Assembly (NCBI GenBank): GCA_007132225.1 | Contig: SLPB01000019.1 | Location: forward strand, 1 to 56,696 | Length of the DNA: 56,696 nt | Direction of reading: 5' to 3' | DNA from: Bacteroidales bacterium | Lineage (GTDB): Bacteria > Bacteroidota > Bacteroidia > Bacteroidales > PUMT01 | In this document: in pieces, positions 16,408 through 26,132 of the stretch | How positions within the stretch are numbered: the first letter of the stretch is position 1 | Layout of the letters: each line of letters opens with the position of its first letter | Notes under the pieces: model-generated | Databases searched by the model: none | What the model saw: only the letters and a program-made list of their open reading frames with translations | What the model was told of the DNA's origin: nothing | Program-made: the position numbers and the translations under genes

Positions 16408-19236
16408 TTATGATTTATTGGAGAACCTTTTTATGATAATATTTTTCAGAATATCCAGACTTACAGGTTTTGTGATAAACTCATTCATTCCCGCTTCAAT
16501 CGCCCCGGTCCTGTCACTTTCCCCGGCCTGGGCAGTCATGGCCACTATTGGCATGGTGCATCCGAGGTTTCTTATCTCATATGTTGCATCCAGACCATTT
16601 TTTTCAGGCATTTTAACATCCATAAAAATTATATCATATACATTTTCACGTGCTTTACTAACGGCATCTTTCCCGTTGACGGCAATATCTATCTCATAAC
16701 CAAGTCTTTTGAAAAGCGATTTTGCCACAACCTGATTGGCAGGATTATCTTCTGCAACAAGAATCTTAAGATTGCCTGCAGCTTGTTTCCATGATGTTTT
16801 TATTGATTCCGGGAATGTTATATTGCTAAAGTGCTTTTGGATTATTCCCGATATTTCAGAAGTCTCAAATGGTTCTGCAAGATAATAATCTGCACCAAAA
16901 CGCTTACTCTTAATAAAGTTCCCGGCCATATTTGCGGAACTGATAAATATTATCAGGAATTTCTGGTCGAGCTCATTTTTGTGGAGTTGTCGGGCAATTG
17001 AAAATCCGTTACTATCATCCGAATCAATTATAAAAATAATGGAGTAACCGGGGGGCGGACCGAAGAGTCTGCTTTTTATAAGCTCAATTGTCGAATAATT
17101 GAAGATTATGGTCTCACATGAGATTTTCAATGATTTGAGTTTGCTTTGAAGTTTTGATTTTTTCTTTCCTGAATCTGATAAAACAAGGGTTCTTAAATCT
17201 TTTAAACCGGAAATGTGATCAAAATTCAGATTTTTACCATTTACCTCGTTCGATAATACCTGCAGGCAGAATGTTACCTTTGTGCCGGGTCCCCCGGCCC
17301 CGGGATTGCGGGTCAAAGCACTCCCGATATTTATATCACCTTTCATAAGGTTGATGAGTTGGCGGATCCTGTTAAGCCCGTAACTGCCCCTGGACAAAAA
17401 TCCATGCAGATCTTCCTTTTTATTGAATTTATTGATCAGTTCTTCAGGCATACCGATTCCGGTATCTTCCAGGACAAATTCAAGGAGTAAAGCATCTGAT
17501 TGTTGTTTTTTTGTTTTTATGAACAGAGATATTTCTCCTTCAGATGTGTATTTTATTGAATTTCTTAAAAGCTTTGTCAATACCTGTCTTATGCGGAAGG
17601 GGTCTCCGATAATTTTTTCGGGAACATTAGCGTCAATAGTAAATTTTATATCGGTATTATTACTTTCGGCCTTTTTCAAAAAAGAATTTATTACCACACT
17701 AACTTCATCGGTAAGGGAAAAGGGTATTTCTTCTATCAGGATATTTCCTGCTTCAAAACTTGAAAAATCAATAATATCGTTTACCACGAGTACAATGTCT
17801 TCGCAACAGTTCCGGATTATTTCCAGGTTTTCTGCTTCCGGGGTTAGCGGCGGGGTTTCCAGCTTCATGGAATCTGTCAGATTAAGTATCGCGTTCAGAG
17901 GATTTCTGATATCATGACTTACCTGTTTAAGAAATTCAGATTTAGCTTCCCCCCACAAGAATTCACTTTTCCTTGAATCTTCCAGCGGGCTGATGTCAAT
18001 GAAGGCCTCTGCAATAAATTTCTCCCCGTTAATATTAACAGGGAGCTCTTTCTTGTACAATACTACCTCTTCTTCGTCAGCATCATAGTATATGTATTCA
18101 CTGGTGCTTTCTTTTTGCCCCGCAATAAAATTATCCTGATAATCCCTGCACAAAAAGAACATATTTGATAGGTCCTTTCCCAAAACACTTTGCGGAGTGT
18201 CAATTTTTAATATTTTAAGGGCGGTATTATTAATTAATTTAATTTTATTATCATGATCTTTTAATATTATTCCCACGGGGAGCATTTCAAAAATCTGCCT
18301 GATTTGATGTTCCGAGTTTTTTGATTCCTTCCTTTGTTTTCTCTCTTTCCTGATAAAGAAAAGGAAAAAGGCAATGATAAGTAAAAGTGCAAGAAAGGTG
18401 GCAACCGATATTGTTATTACGCTGTTTATAATATATGAAACAACAATACTGGTATCAAGAGAAAATACCACCAGCATATCCTGCTGCATCACCTTGATCG
18501 GGTAGTAGGTTGATATAACCCTGAGATCTTTCTCACCGGCGACCAGTCTGTGTATGAGGCTGCCACCGGAACCCCCCCCCGGATTATCTTGCAAAATATC
18601 TTCAAAGCCCTTAACATCGGCAATATCTGAAGGGAAAGTGCTGAAAACAATATCTCCGTTACTGTTTATAAGCCATTGAAAGAGTGTGTTTTTTATATGG
18701 TAATTTTCAAAGACGGTTTGAATATATTTCCTGGTGTCTATTTTCACTACAATGTTGCCAGTGACCTTACTATCAAGGAAATAGGGCAGAATGAAAACAG
18801 ATTCCCCGTTTTGCTCTTCAATGCTCTCCTTTTCAAAAAGGCCTTGTTGCTCTCTTGAAACGTATAAGTCAGTAACGGCATTATTGTTCCTGTCTTTGAA
18901 AATATTGAAAATATTTTTTTGATTGTCATATAATGAAAGGGTGGTAATCAGCTCTTTATATTTTTGAAAGAAGGTCTCAATTTTTCCTGTGCTGCTGGCT
19001 TTTATTTCGTGATTTGTAAAAAACAGGGGAAGATTTTCTGTAAAAAGAATAAAATTCAGTTCATTTATAAAGCCTGAAATATGCTGTTCCACCTCCCAGC
19101 TGCAAATTTCAGTTTGCCTCATCAGAATATTTTTTTGAAAATTTACCTGTTGTTTATAGATGTTTCGATAGTAGAAAATATTGGCTACTATGAGAACAAT
19201 GATAATGGCAAAAAGTGACAGATAAATTTTCCTCAT
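16408..19236 (-). CDS. Hybrid sensor histidine kinase/response regulator
   Basis: The 942-residue protein has membrane segments at about 5-22 and 271-295 bounding a 250-residue periplasmic sensor, and a PAS-like domain (about 310-420). HisKA contains QVSHDIRNPLNAI with His441. The HATPase has N559, DTGIGMP (591-597) and GSYGLNRI. A first receiver-like domain (about 680-800) is degenerate: the acidic pair of strand 1 is reduced to LVLSDSG. The final receiver (822-938) is intact, with AED near 828-830, phosphoacceptor Asp873 in FMDVKMP, and Lys923. An in-frame run of nine G residues on the coding strand encodes P-G-G-G at about 219-222. It probably phosphorylates its own receiver and passes the signal on by a separate Hpt or output protein. 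Confidence 0.92.
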   Translation of the reverse strand: MRKIYLSLFAIIIVLIVANIFYYRNIYKQQVNFQKNILMRQTEICSWEVEQHISGFINELNFILFTENLPLFFTNHEIKASSTGKIETFFQKYKELITTLSLYDNQKNIFNIFKDRNNNAVTDLYVSREQQGLFEKESIEEQNGESVFILPYFLDSKVTGNIVVKIDTRKYIQTVFENYHIKNTLFQWLINSNGDIVFSTFPSDIADVKGFEDILQDNPGGGSGGSLIHRLVAGEKDLRVISTYYPIKVMQQDMLVVFSLDTSIVVSYIINSVITISVATFLALLLIIAFFLFFIRKERKQRKESKNSEHQIRQIFEMLPVGIILKDHDNKIKLINNTALKILKIDTPQSVLGKDLSNMFFLCRDYQDNFIAGQKESTSEYIYYDADEEEVVLYKKELPVNINGEKFIAEAFIDISPLEDSRKSEFLWGEAKSEFLKQVSHDIRNPLNAILNLTDSMKLETPPLTPEAENLEIIRNCCEDIVLVVNDIIDFSSFEAGNILIEEIPFSLTDEVSVVINSFLKKAESNNTDIKFTIDANVPEKIIGDPFRIRQVLTKLLRNSIKYTSEGEISLFIKTKKQQSDALLLEFVLEDTGIGMPEELINKFNKKEDLHGFLSRGSYGLNRIRQLINLMKGDINIGSALTRNPGAGGPGTKVTFCLQVLSNEVNGKNLNFDHISGLKDLRTLVLSDSGKKKSKLQSKLKSLKISCETIIFNYSTIELIKSRLFGPPPGYSIIFIIDSDDSNGFSIARQLHKNELDQKFLIIFISSANMAGNFIKSKRFGADYYLAEPFETSEISGIIQKHFSNITFPESIKTSWKQAAGNLKILVAEDNPANQVVAKSLFKRLGYEIDIAVNGKDAVSKARENVYDIIFMDVKMPEKNGLDATYEIRNLGCTMPIVAMTAQAGESDRTGAIEAGMNEFITKPVSLDILKNIIIKRFSNKS

Positions 19237-19373
19237 GCAGTATTATTGGGCATTTAAATAATTTTGAAAGATAAAATAATATATGGATAAATTAAAATTA
19301 CCGGGACATCCTGATCTTTTGACAACAAAATCAGGCAACAGGTGGGGTGAACAAGGGGTTGAATAACAGGTGT

Positions 19374-20315
19374 TCAGTATTTTGACACCCTGTATTTACC
19401 TTTATCATCATAATAAAGGCTCAGATAACTCTCGTAACGGCTAATGCTCAAATTGCCCTTTTCTACTGCTTCTTTAACTGCACAATCGGGTTCATTGGTA
19501 TGCATGCAGTTATAATAACGGCATTTTTTGGAATATTTAAAAATATCGGGGAAAAAATGAAAAATTTCTTCCCTGTCCATGTCTATTATACCAAATCCCT
19601 TTATTCCGGGGGTATCTATGATAAAGCCACCCGAAGCAAGTTCAAACATTTCCGAAAAGGTAGTGGTGTGTTTACCTGTCTTATGTATCTCCGATACCGG
19701 AAGGGTTTTAAGATTCAGGGTTGGGTCCATTGCATTTATAATGGAAGATTTACCCACGCCCGAGTTGCCTGCTATAAGATTAATTTTATTATGCATTCTT
19801 CTTTTTAGCTCTTCGACGCCCTTTTTTTCCGGAGCCGATGTTTCAACAGAATCATAACCTATTGATCCATACATCTCTCTTAGTTGCTTCATTTCGGCTA
19901 TAAGCTCATCACTGTAAAGGTCTGTTTTGTTGAAAACCAGTATGGAAGGGATCTGATACGCTTCAGATGTTGCAAGAAACCTGTCGACAAACCTCAATGT
20001 TGTCCTGGGAGAAACAAGGGAAACCATTAAGAATGCCTGATCCAGATTGGCAGCAAGAATATGAGACTCTTTAGAAAGCTTGGATGATTTTCTGATTATA
20101 TAGTTTTTTCTTGCAAGGATATTGGTTATAATACCTGTGCTTTCATTTTCCATCCGGTAGAATTCCACGTTGTCGCCAACTGCTACAGGATTTGTGGTTC
20201 GTATACCCCTTTTCCTGAGCTTGCCCTTTATCCCGCACGGGACAATTGTTTTGTCGCCGGCCAGTACATTGTGCCAGCTTCCGGTTGTTTTTATTACAAG
20301 TCCTTTTTCCAGCAA
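19374..20315 (-). CDS. rsgA: Ribosome biogenesis GTPase RsgA
   Basis: The 313-residue protein has an N-terminal OB-fold, then a circularly permuted GTPase order: NKTD (129-132, G4) precedes the P-loop GNSGVGKS (183-190, G1) and DTPG (234-237, G3). The C-terminal zinc site is C265-x4-C270-x-H272-x5-C278. RsgA checks late 30S subunit maturation and releases RbfA. The start is TTG at 20315: no in-frame ATG lies before the conserved 'GLVIKTTGSW', so a non-ATG start is likely. It follows the cPGS-like gene by 55 bp. Confidence 0.95.
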   Translation of the reverse strand: MLEKGLVIKTTGSWHNVLAGDKTIVPCGIKGKLRKRGIRTTNPVAVGDNVEFYRMENESTGIITNILARKNYIIRKSSKLSKESHILAANLDQAFLMVSLVSPRTTLRFVDRFLATSEAYQIPSILVFNKTDLYSDELIAEMKQLREMYGSIGYDSVETSAPEKKGVEELKRRMHNKINLIAGNSGVGKSSIINAMDPTLNLKTLPVSEIHKTGKHTTTFSEMFELASGGFIIDTPGIKGFGIIDMDREEIFHFFPDIFKYSKKCRYYNCMHTNEPDCAVKEAVEKGNLSISRYESYLSLYYDDKGKYRVSKY

Positions 20316-20370
20316 TCTGTTTTATATAAATGAGGTTAAAGGCAATATGATATTTGCCATGACTGATATA

Positions 20371-21702
20371 TCAGCCTATCTTGTTTTTTGCCAGGAACCC
20401 GGCTATAAGTTCTTCCAAATCAGGCATTCCTATTTCCTGAAGTTCATATTCAACTTTTGTTGAGGGTTTATTTATTTTAATGATCCTGCTCAGATCAATG
20501 GGAGTGGCAATGACCACCGAATCACAATCGGTACCGTTTATGGTTTTCTCCAGGTCGCTTATCTGTACATCTCCGTAACCCATGGCCGGCAGTAATGTGC
20601 CGATCTCCGGATACGTCCTGAATGTCTCTTCAAGCTTGCCAACAACATAAGGCCGTGGATCTACAAGAAGGCTTGCACCATATTTTCTGGCAGCCACTGT
20701 ACCAGCCCCGATTTTCATATTCCCATGCGTAAGAGTGGGACCATCTTCAACAACCAGAACACGCTTGCCTCTTATTATTTCAGGGGAATCCACTGTCAGT
20801 GGAGATGCAGCATCTATTACTGTAGCCCGGGGGTTTGTTTTCTCAATATTTTCCCTGAGCTGCTGGATATTTTCAGGGGAAGAACTGTCAATTTTATTTA
20901 TAACAATGATATCCGCCAATCTTAGATTGACTTCGCCGGGATAATAGGAAAGTTCGTGTCCTGCCCTGTGCGGATCTGTAACAGTAATGGTGAGGTCTGA
21001 TTTGTAAAATGAGAAATCATTATTGCCGCCATCCCAGACAATGATGTCGGCTTCGGCCTCAGCCTCGAGGAGAATAGCTTCATAATCCACTCCGGAATAG
21101 ATTATGTTTCCCCTTACCACATGAGGTTCATATTCTTCCATCTCTTCAATAGTGCATTTATGCTTGCTCAAATCTTCAATTCCGGCATACCGCTGAACCT
21201 TCTGCGCCACCAGATCGCCATAGGGCATAGGATGACGGATTGCCACAACCTTTAGTCCGCGTTTAAGCAATATATCAATAACTTTTCTGGATGTCTGGCT
21301 TTTACCACAACCAGTCCTGACAGCACATACAGATATCACTGGCTTTTTGCTTTTGATCTGTGTATTACGGGGGCCCAAGAGTTGAAAATCTGCACCTGCT
21401 GAATTTACAACAGCGCTGACAGCCATAACCTCCTGATAAGAGATGTCTGAGTAGGAAAAAGAGCATATATCCACCTCAAATTCTTTTATCAGCTCAGGTA
21501 ATTTATTTTGAGAGAAAATGGGAATCCCTTCAGGATATAACTTTCCTGCAAGTTCGGCCGGATATTTCCTGTCTGCAATATCGGGAATCTGTGCAGCAGT
21601 AAAAGCAATAACATCGTATTGCCCTTTATTCCTGTAATATGTGTTGAAATTGTGAAAATCTCTGCCTGCGGCACCGATTATAATAACTTTTATTCTTTTC
21701 AT
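20371..21702 (-). CDS. cPGS-like P-loop NTPase
   Basis: The 443-residue protein starts 'MKRIKVIIIGAAGRDFHNFN', a Rossmann-type opening. A P-loop RTGCGKSQ (129-136) follows, then WDGGNNDFSFYKSDLTI and IVINKIDSS (an NKxD motif). This is the architecture of the cyclic 2,3-diphosphoglycerate synthetase-like family, annotated in bacteria as predicted GTPase. Authentic cPGS makes the thermoprotectant cyclic diphosphoglycerate in methanogens. Bacterial members have no agreed function, so activity should not be assumed. It heads a minus-strand run with rsgA, the hybrid kinase and the unknown gene. Confidence 0.75.
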   Translation of the reverse strand: MKRIKVIIIGAAGRDFHNFNTYYRNKGQYDVIAFTAAQIPDIADRKYPAELAGKLYPEGIPIFSQNKLPELIKEFEVDICSFSYSDISYQEVMAVSAVVNSAGADFQLLGPRNTQIKSKKPVISVCAVRTGCGKSQTSRKVIDILLKRGLKVVAIRHPMPYGDLVAQKVQRYAGIEDLSKHKCTIEEMEEYEPHVVRGNIIYSGVDYEAILLEAEAEADIIVWDGGNNDFSFYKSDLTITVTDPHRAGHELSYYPGEVNLRLADIIVINKIDSSSPENIQQLRENIEKTNPRATVIDAASPLTVDSPEIIRGKRVLVVEDGPTLTHGNMKIGAGTVAARKYGASLLVDPRPYVVGKLEETFRTYPEIGTLLPAMGYGDVQISDLEKTINGTDCDSVVIATPIDLSRIIKINKPSTKVEYELQEIGMPDLEELIAGFLAKNKIG

Positions 21703-22113
21703 AAATAAATATTAATTAGCAGGCCTGAATGACCTTACCATAACTATAGTTTCATGGCGGATTAATAAAACATTCTTTTTGCAATTAATTTTTTATGTAC
21801 ATGTTATGTAAAGATAGTTTTTTTCAATTTAACTGGGAATACTTAATATATCCGGGATATCTGTAAAACTTAATGTGATGAGATGAATATCAGTATAATT
21901 AATTTGTCAGTTTATTCTTTTCTTGAAGCTAACTTGCGTGCTTCCGGGATTGCAAAGATCTGCAGAAGTCTGAAAATATAAATTATTTTCACTCTACTTT
22001 AATCGAATATTATCTTAATGTGGTCAAAAAAAATCATTCAAACGGTATCTTGAATCATTTATCATTATCTTTATTGGGAAAAATATCGTTAAAATTTAAA
22101 CTTCAGGCTAGAA
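21703..22113. other. Divergent intergenic region, no gene seen
   Basis: This 411-bp AT-rich stretch separates the cPGS-like gene (minus) and the AcpH-like gene (plus), so it should contain two divergent promoters. I find no convincing TTTG/TAnnTTTG pair on either strand, no repeat matching the 136-290 element, and no small conserved frame. Confidence 0.5.
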
Positions 22114-22728
22114 TTGAATTTTCTTGCACATATTTATTTATCCGGAGAATCGGATGAGGTTAAGATCGGAAATTTCATTGGGGATTATGTGAAAGGCCGG
22201 AATTATGAGCAATATCCTGATCTGGTGCGCAAAGGGATATATCTGCACCGGCGGATTGACAGTTTTACCGATTCACATTATATTGTCTGTCAAAGTAAGA
22301 TGCATCTGAAAAAGCGTTTCAGGCGTTATTCGGGGGTGATTGTCGACATTTTTTATGATCATTTTCTTGCCAGCGAGTGGAGCTTATTTTCCAAACATCC
22401 GCTTCCCCAGTACGTAGTACAGATGTATGAGATCCTGGTGAATAATTATTTTATGCTCCCAAAGGAAATTAAAGTATTTCTCCCTTTTTTTATAATCAAT
22501 AACTGGCTCGAATCATATACAAGCATTGAAGGAATTGAAGGAGTATTGAGGAGAATGACAAAAAGAACATCGCTGCCCAATGAAACAACCTTTGCAATAT
22601 CGGAACTCAGGGGAAATTATAATTTGTTCAGGGATGAATTCATGGAATATTTTCCCCAGTTGATTGATTATGTGGAGGAGAATCATTGTATCGGTATCAA
22701 GACATTTCACTCACCAAAATATCTTTAG
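22114..22728 (+). CDS. Acyl carrier protein phosphodiesterase-like protein
   Basis: The 204-residue protein matches the AcpH/DUF479 family: 'NFLAHIYLSG' at the start, 'GNFIGDYVKG', 'GIYLHRRIDSFTDSH' and 'DIFYDHFLASEW' supply the His/Asp residues of an HD-like metal site. AcpH removes the 4'-phosphopantetheine group from acyl carrier protein, although activity in Bacteroidetes members is not generally tested. The start is TTG at 22114. An in-frame stop lies at 22090-22092, and there is no ATG before the conserved NFLAH, so TTG is the only sensible start. Its 3' end converges with rodA. Confidence 0.8.
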   Translation: MNFLAHIYLSGESDEVKIGNFIGDYVKGRNYEQYPDLVRKGIYLHRRIDSFTDSHYIVCQSKMHLKKRFRRYSGVIVDIFYDHFLASEWSLFSKHPLPQYVVQMYEILVNNYFMLPKEIKVFLPFFIINNWLESYTSIEGIEGVLRRMTKRTSLPNETTFAISELRGNYNLFRDEFMEYFPQLIDYVEENHCIGIKTFHSPKYL

Positions 22729-22788
22729 CAGACAAACCGGTGAATCTTTCATCTCCCGGATTTAAGATGGGGGTTAAAAAATGATTAT

Positions 22789-24213
22789 CTATCGCAAAGA
22801 TCCCATTCTGCCTGCATCGAGTTTAAGAAAAATAAACAGCATAATGGTAAATGCCCATAATGAAGAACCGCCATAGCTTATAAATGGCAGGGGTATGCCT
22901 ATTACAGGAACTACACCGATGGTCATTCCTATATTTATAACTATATGGAAAAAGAAAACAGCAATAACAGAATATCCATATATCCTGGCAAAATGGGATC
23001 GCTGACGTTCGGCAAGATATATCAGCCTGAACAACAGGAAAATAAAAAGGGCATGCAGCATCAATGATCCTGCAAATCCCCATTCTTCGCCTATCGTGCA
23101 GAAAATAAAATCTGTGCTTTGCTCGGGTACGAAATTAAACTTGGTCTGCGTTCCCTGCAAAAAACCCTTTCCCGCCAGACCTCCGCTGCCAATGGCTATT
23201 TTTGACTGATTTATATTGTAACTCTGTCCCAAAGGGTCATCATCAAAACCCAGAACTATATTTATCCGGCTCTTTTGATGGGGCATAAGAACATTGTCAA
23301 AAACATAGTCTACCGAATAGGTATATAATATTGCAGCTATAAGCAGACCTGCCAGCATGGCTGCATTATTCCTTCTGTATAGCAGGGCCAGCAAAAGCAA
23401 AATCAGGCTTCCCCCTGTAGCACCAATGATTAACTGAACATCCAGGACTGTATCGGGGGAGAAGAGCCGGAAAAATAAGAGGACGATAATAACACAAAAA
23501 AAGAATATCAAAATCGCTTTAAAGGCTACTTTAAATTTACCACTAACAGCAAAATAGCTTACAAATGAAGTCCCCACCAGAAGTGCCAGCATATTAATTT
23601 CATTCATCAAAAGAGCCAGTACTGAAAGTACTCCAAACAGGATCATTAAAAAGAGCACATACCCCGACAGCCCCTCACGGTAGAGTACCAGAATAAATGC
23701 AAAAAATACAAGGGAGGAGCCAACGTCGGGCTGGAGCAGGATAAACAGTACGGGAAGAAAAATAATTACGCCTGCGGTAAGCAGGTTCCTGACATCATGA
23801 ATTTTTCGTTTTGTTGTGCTGAGATACTGGGCAAGGGCCAGGGCAGTGGCAAGCTTGGCAAATTCGGCAGGTTGTATTTGTATTCCTGCGAAATTGAACC
23901 ACGATTGAGATGCGTTGACCTCGGTACCTAAAAACAGAACGGCTATCAGCAGGAAGATGGTAAAGGTGTAAAAGGGATAAGCAAAGAAAAAGAAAAATTT
24001 GTTGTCAGTCATCAGTACAGCTGCACCGACCAGCAATGCTGCTATCATCCAGATAAGCTGCTTGCCATATCGCTGGGAAGTATCGAAGATGCTTTGATGA
24101 TCATCATTATAAACTGCAGAGTATATGCTTACCCATCCGATAATGATCATTAAAAGATAAACCATAACGGTTATCCAGTCAATATTTGCCCAAAGGTTAA
24201 TTCTCCTGCTCAT
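22789..24213 (-). CDS. rodA: Rod-shape peptidoglycan glycosyltransferase RodA
   Basis: The protein is about 474 residues from the ATG at 24213 (an upstream TTG would add four). It is polytopic with around ten membrane segments and the SEDS signatures 'WFNFAGIQIQPAEFAKL' and the C-terminal 'GVVPVIGIPLPFISYGGSSL'. RodA polymerises glycan strands with PBP2 in the elongasome. The start overlaps the mrdA stop by 17 bp, as expected for translational coupling. Compared with E. coli RodA (370 residues) it has extra central segments between about 200 and 300, a length often seen in Bacteroidetes. Confidence 0.95.
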   Translation of the reverse strand: MSRRINLWANIDWITVMVYLLMIIIGWVSIYSAVYNDDHQSIFDTSQRYGKQLIWMIAALLVGAAVLMTDNKFFFFFAYPFYTFTIFLLIAVLFLGTEVNASQSWFNFAGIQIQPAEFAKLATALALAQYLSTTKRKIHDVRNLLTAGVIIFLPVLFILLQPDVGSSLVFFAFILVLYREGLSGYVLFLMILFGVLSVLALLMNEINMLALLVGTSFVSYFAVSGKFKVAFKAILIFFFCVIIVLLFFRLFSPDTVLDVQLIIGATGGSLILLLLALLYRRNNAAMLAGLLIAAILYTYSVDYVFDNVLMPHQKSRINIVLGFDDDPLGQSYNINQSKIAIGSGGLAGKGFLQGTQTKFNFVPEQSTDFIFCTIGEEWGFAGSLMLHALFIFLLFRLIYLAERQRSHFARIYGYSVIAVFFFHIVINIGMTIGVVPVIGIPLPFISYGGSSLWAFTIMLFIFLKLDAGRMGSLR

Positions 24214-26047
24214 CTGAAACTGCAATTACCCTGTTTATAAAATCTGCACTTAATATCCTGTCTTCAAGCCATTTTCTTGAAACCGAACCAGTGAGGTACT
24301 TTTCAATTATCAGGCTTGCAATCGGTGCTGCCATTGTTGAGCCCCATCCTGCATTTTCAGCATATACAGCTATGGCGATCTGAGGATTGTCTCTCGGAGC
24401 AAATCCAATAAAAACTGAATGATCATCCCCGTGTGGATTTTCTGCTGTTCCTGTTTTCCCGCATATATCAAGTCCCCGAACCTCAGCTAACCTTGCTGTA
24501 CCTCCATCAGGCCCGTTTACCGCCCTGAACATTCCTTCAATTACCGGCTCAAACCAGACAGAATCAATGCTGGTCATGGTTTTTTCCCTGAATGCTTTAT
24601 CTATCTCTGCATTTTCAATACTTTTGAGTATATGCGGTGTGAAATAGTAACCACGGTTGGCAATTGCAGCTGTCATATTGGCCATCTGAATGGGGGTGAC
24701 CGATAATTCCCCCTGCCCAATTGCCAAAGACACCAGCTGAAGTGATCTCCAGCGGTTTTCACCATAAAAGCGGTCATAATAGCTTGCCAGGGGAACGTTT
24801 CCTCTCAGTTCATTTGGAAAATCACCATCAAGCCTTTCCCCAAGTCCGAATGAACGTACATGATCGGCCCATACATTGAAGCCGTTGGTCACTGAGCCAT
24901 ATTTGGGATGATCAAGTAAGTTCCTGAAGATATGGCAGAAATAGGTGTTGCATGATACCTGGACGGCCCCGGACAATGCCTTGGGCGAAGAATGATAACG
25001 GCATCTTACGGTAAGCCGGCCGACAGTATAATGTCCGGGGCAAATATAGTCAGTATATTCGTCCACTATCCCTTCCTGCAAAGCAATGAGTCCGTTGATT
25101 ACCTTAAAAGCCGAACCTGCAGGGTAGTGGGCCATCAGGGCACGATTAAAAAGGGGATTCAGGGTATCTCCTGCCAGTTGGGAGAAATTCCTTGTACGTG
25201 CCCTTCCTACAAGCAGTTCAGGATGATAGGAAGGTGCTGATACCAGAGATATTATTTCACCGGTCGCTGGCTCAATAGCTACAATGCTGCCTATCTTGTT
25301 TTGCATGAGTTTTTCCCCGTATTCCTGGATAACAGCATCGATTGAAAGGGTGATATTATTACCCACAACAGCCGGAGCATCGAATCTGCCATCCTGGTAG
25401 GACCCCATAATACGGTTGTGAACGTCAACAAGAAATACATTTACTCCCTTTTCTCCACGCAGCTCCTCTTCATAGGTATTTTCCACACCTGTAATTCCTA
25501 TGTAATCTCCCTGGGAATAGTCCGGCTTCTCTGTTATAATTCTCCTGTTCACCTCACCAACATATCCCAGGACATGGGCGGCTATATCCCGGGGATAATT
25601 TCTCAGGGTTCTTGGCTGAACGTAAAATCCGGGGAACTTGTAAAGTTTCTCCTGTAAAACAGCGTAGGTGAGCGATGATATCTGCTTTAAAAAAACCGAT
25701 GAGCGGAACATGGAGTATTCTCTTGCCTTTCGGATCTCTGAATCAATATAATCCTTGTCAATTTCAAGTATTTGGGCGAATTCGGCAGTATCAAAAGGTG
25801 CCAGCTGCCCGGGAACTACCATAAGATCATATACGGGCTGATTTAAAACCAGCAATTCACCATTACGGTCGTATATGAGTCCGCGTGAAGGATACTGGGT
25901 CACATTTCGTAAAACATTACTGCTTGCGCTTAACTTATAGGAAGGATCTATTACCTGGAGGAAAAATAATTTTACAATGAAAAACATCACGGGCAAAAGG
26001 AATATTGCTCCTATAATATACTGTCTGTTGGAATAGCGGTCTTTCAT
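24197..26047 (-). CDS. mrdA: Penicillin-binding protein 2
   Basis: The 616-residue class B PBP has an N-terminal anchor (about 10-31), a dimerisation domain beginning YPSRGLIYDRNGELL and the transpeptidase domain. The active-site motifs are intact: S312-A-F-K315 with the nucleophile serine, S365-C-N367 and K531-T-G533. It crosslinks peptidoglycan during lateral growth, with RodA encoded next. It lies 85 bp after mreD and overlaps rodA by 17 bp. Confidence 0.96.
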   Translation of the reverse strand: MKDRYSNRQYIIGAIFLLPVMFFIVKLFFLQVIDPSYKLSASSNVLRNVTQYPSRGLIYDRNGELLVLNQPVYDLMVVPGQLAPFDTAEFAQILEIDKDYIDSEIRKAREYSMFRSSVFLKQISSLTYAVLQEKLYKFPGFYVQPRTLRNYPRDIAAHVLGYVGEVNRRIITEKPDYSQGDYIGITGVENTYEEELRGEKGVNVFLVDVHNRIMGSYQDGRFDAPAVVGNNITLSIDAVIQEYGEKLMQNKIGSIVAIEPATGEIISLVSAPSYHPELLVGRARTRNFSQLAGDTLNPLFNRALMAHYPAGSAFKVINGLIALQEGIVDEYTDYICPGHYTVGRLTVRCRYHSSPKALSGAVQVSCNTYFCHIFRNLLDHPKYGSVTNGFNVWADHVRSFGLGERLDGDFPNELRGNVPLASYYDRFYGENRWRSLQLVSLAIGQGELSVTPIQMANMTAAIANRGYYFTPHILKSIENAEIDKAFREKTMTSIDSVWFEPVIEGMFRAVNGPDGGTARLAEVRGLDICGKTGTAENPHGDDHSVFIGFAPRDNPQIAIAVYAENAGWGSTMAAPIASLIIEKYLTGSVSRKWLEDRILSADFINRVIAVSDEQEN

Positions 26048-26132
26048 TTCTGTAACTCAGATTTTCAACTATGGGTCTAAATAAATTTCCGGACAATGCC
26101 TGGATTTTATATCATTCAGTAATTACCAATTT

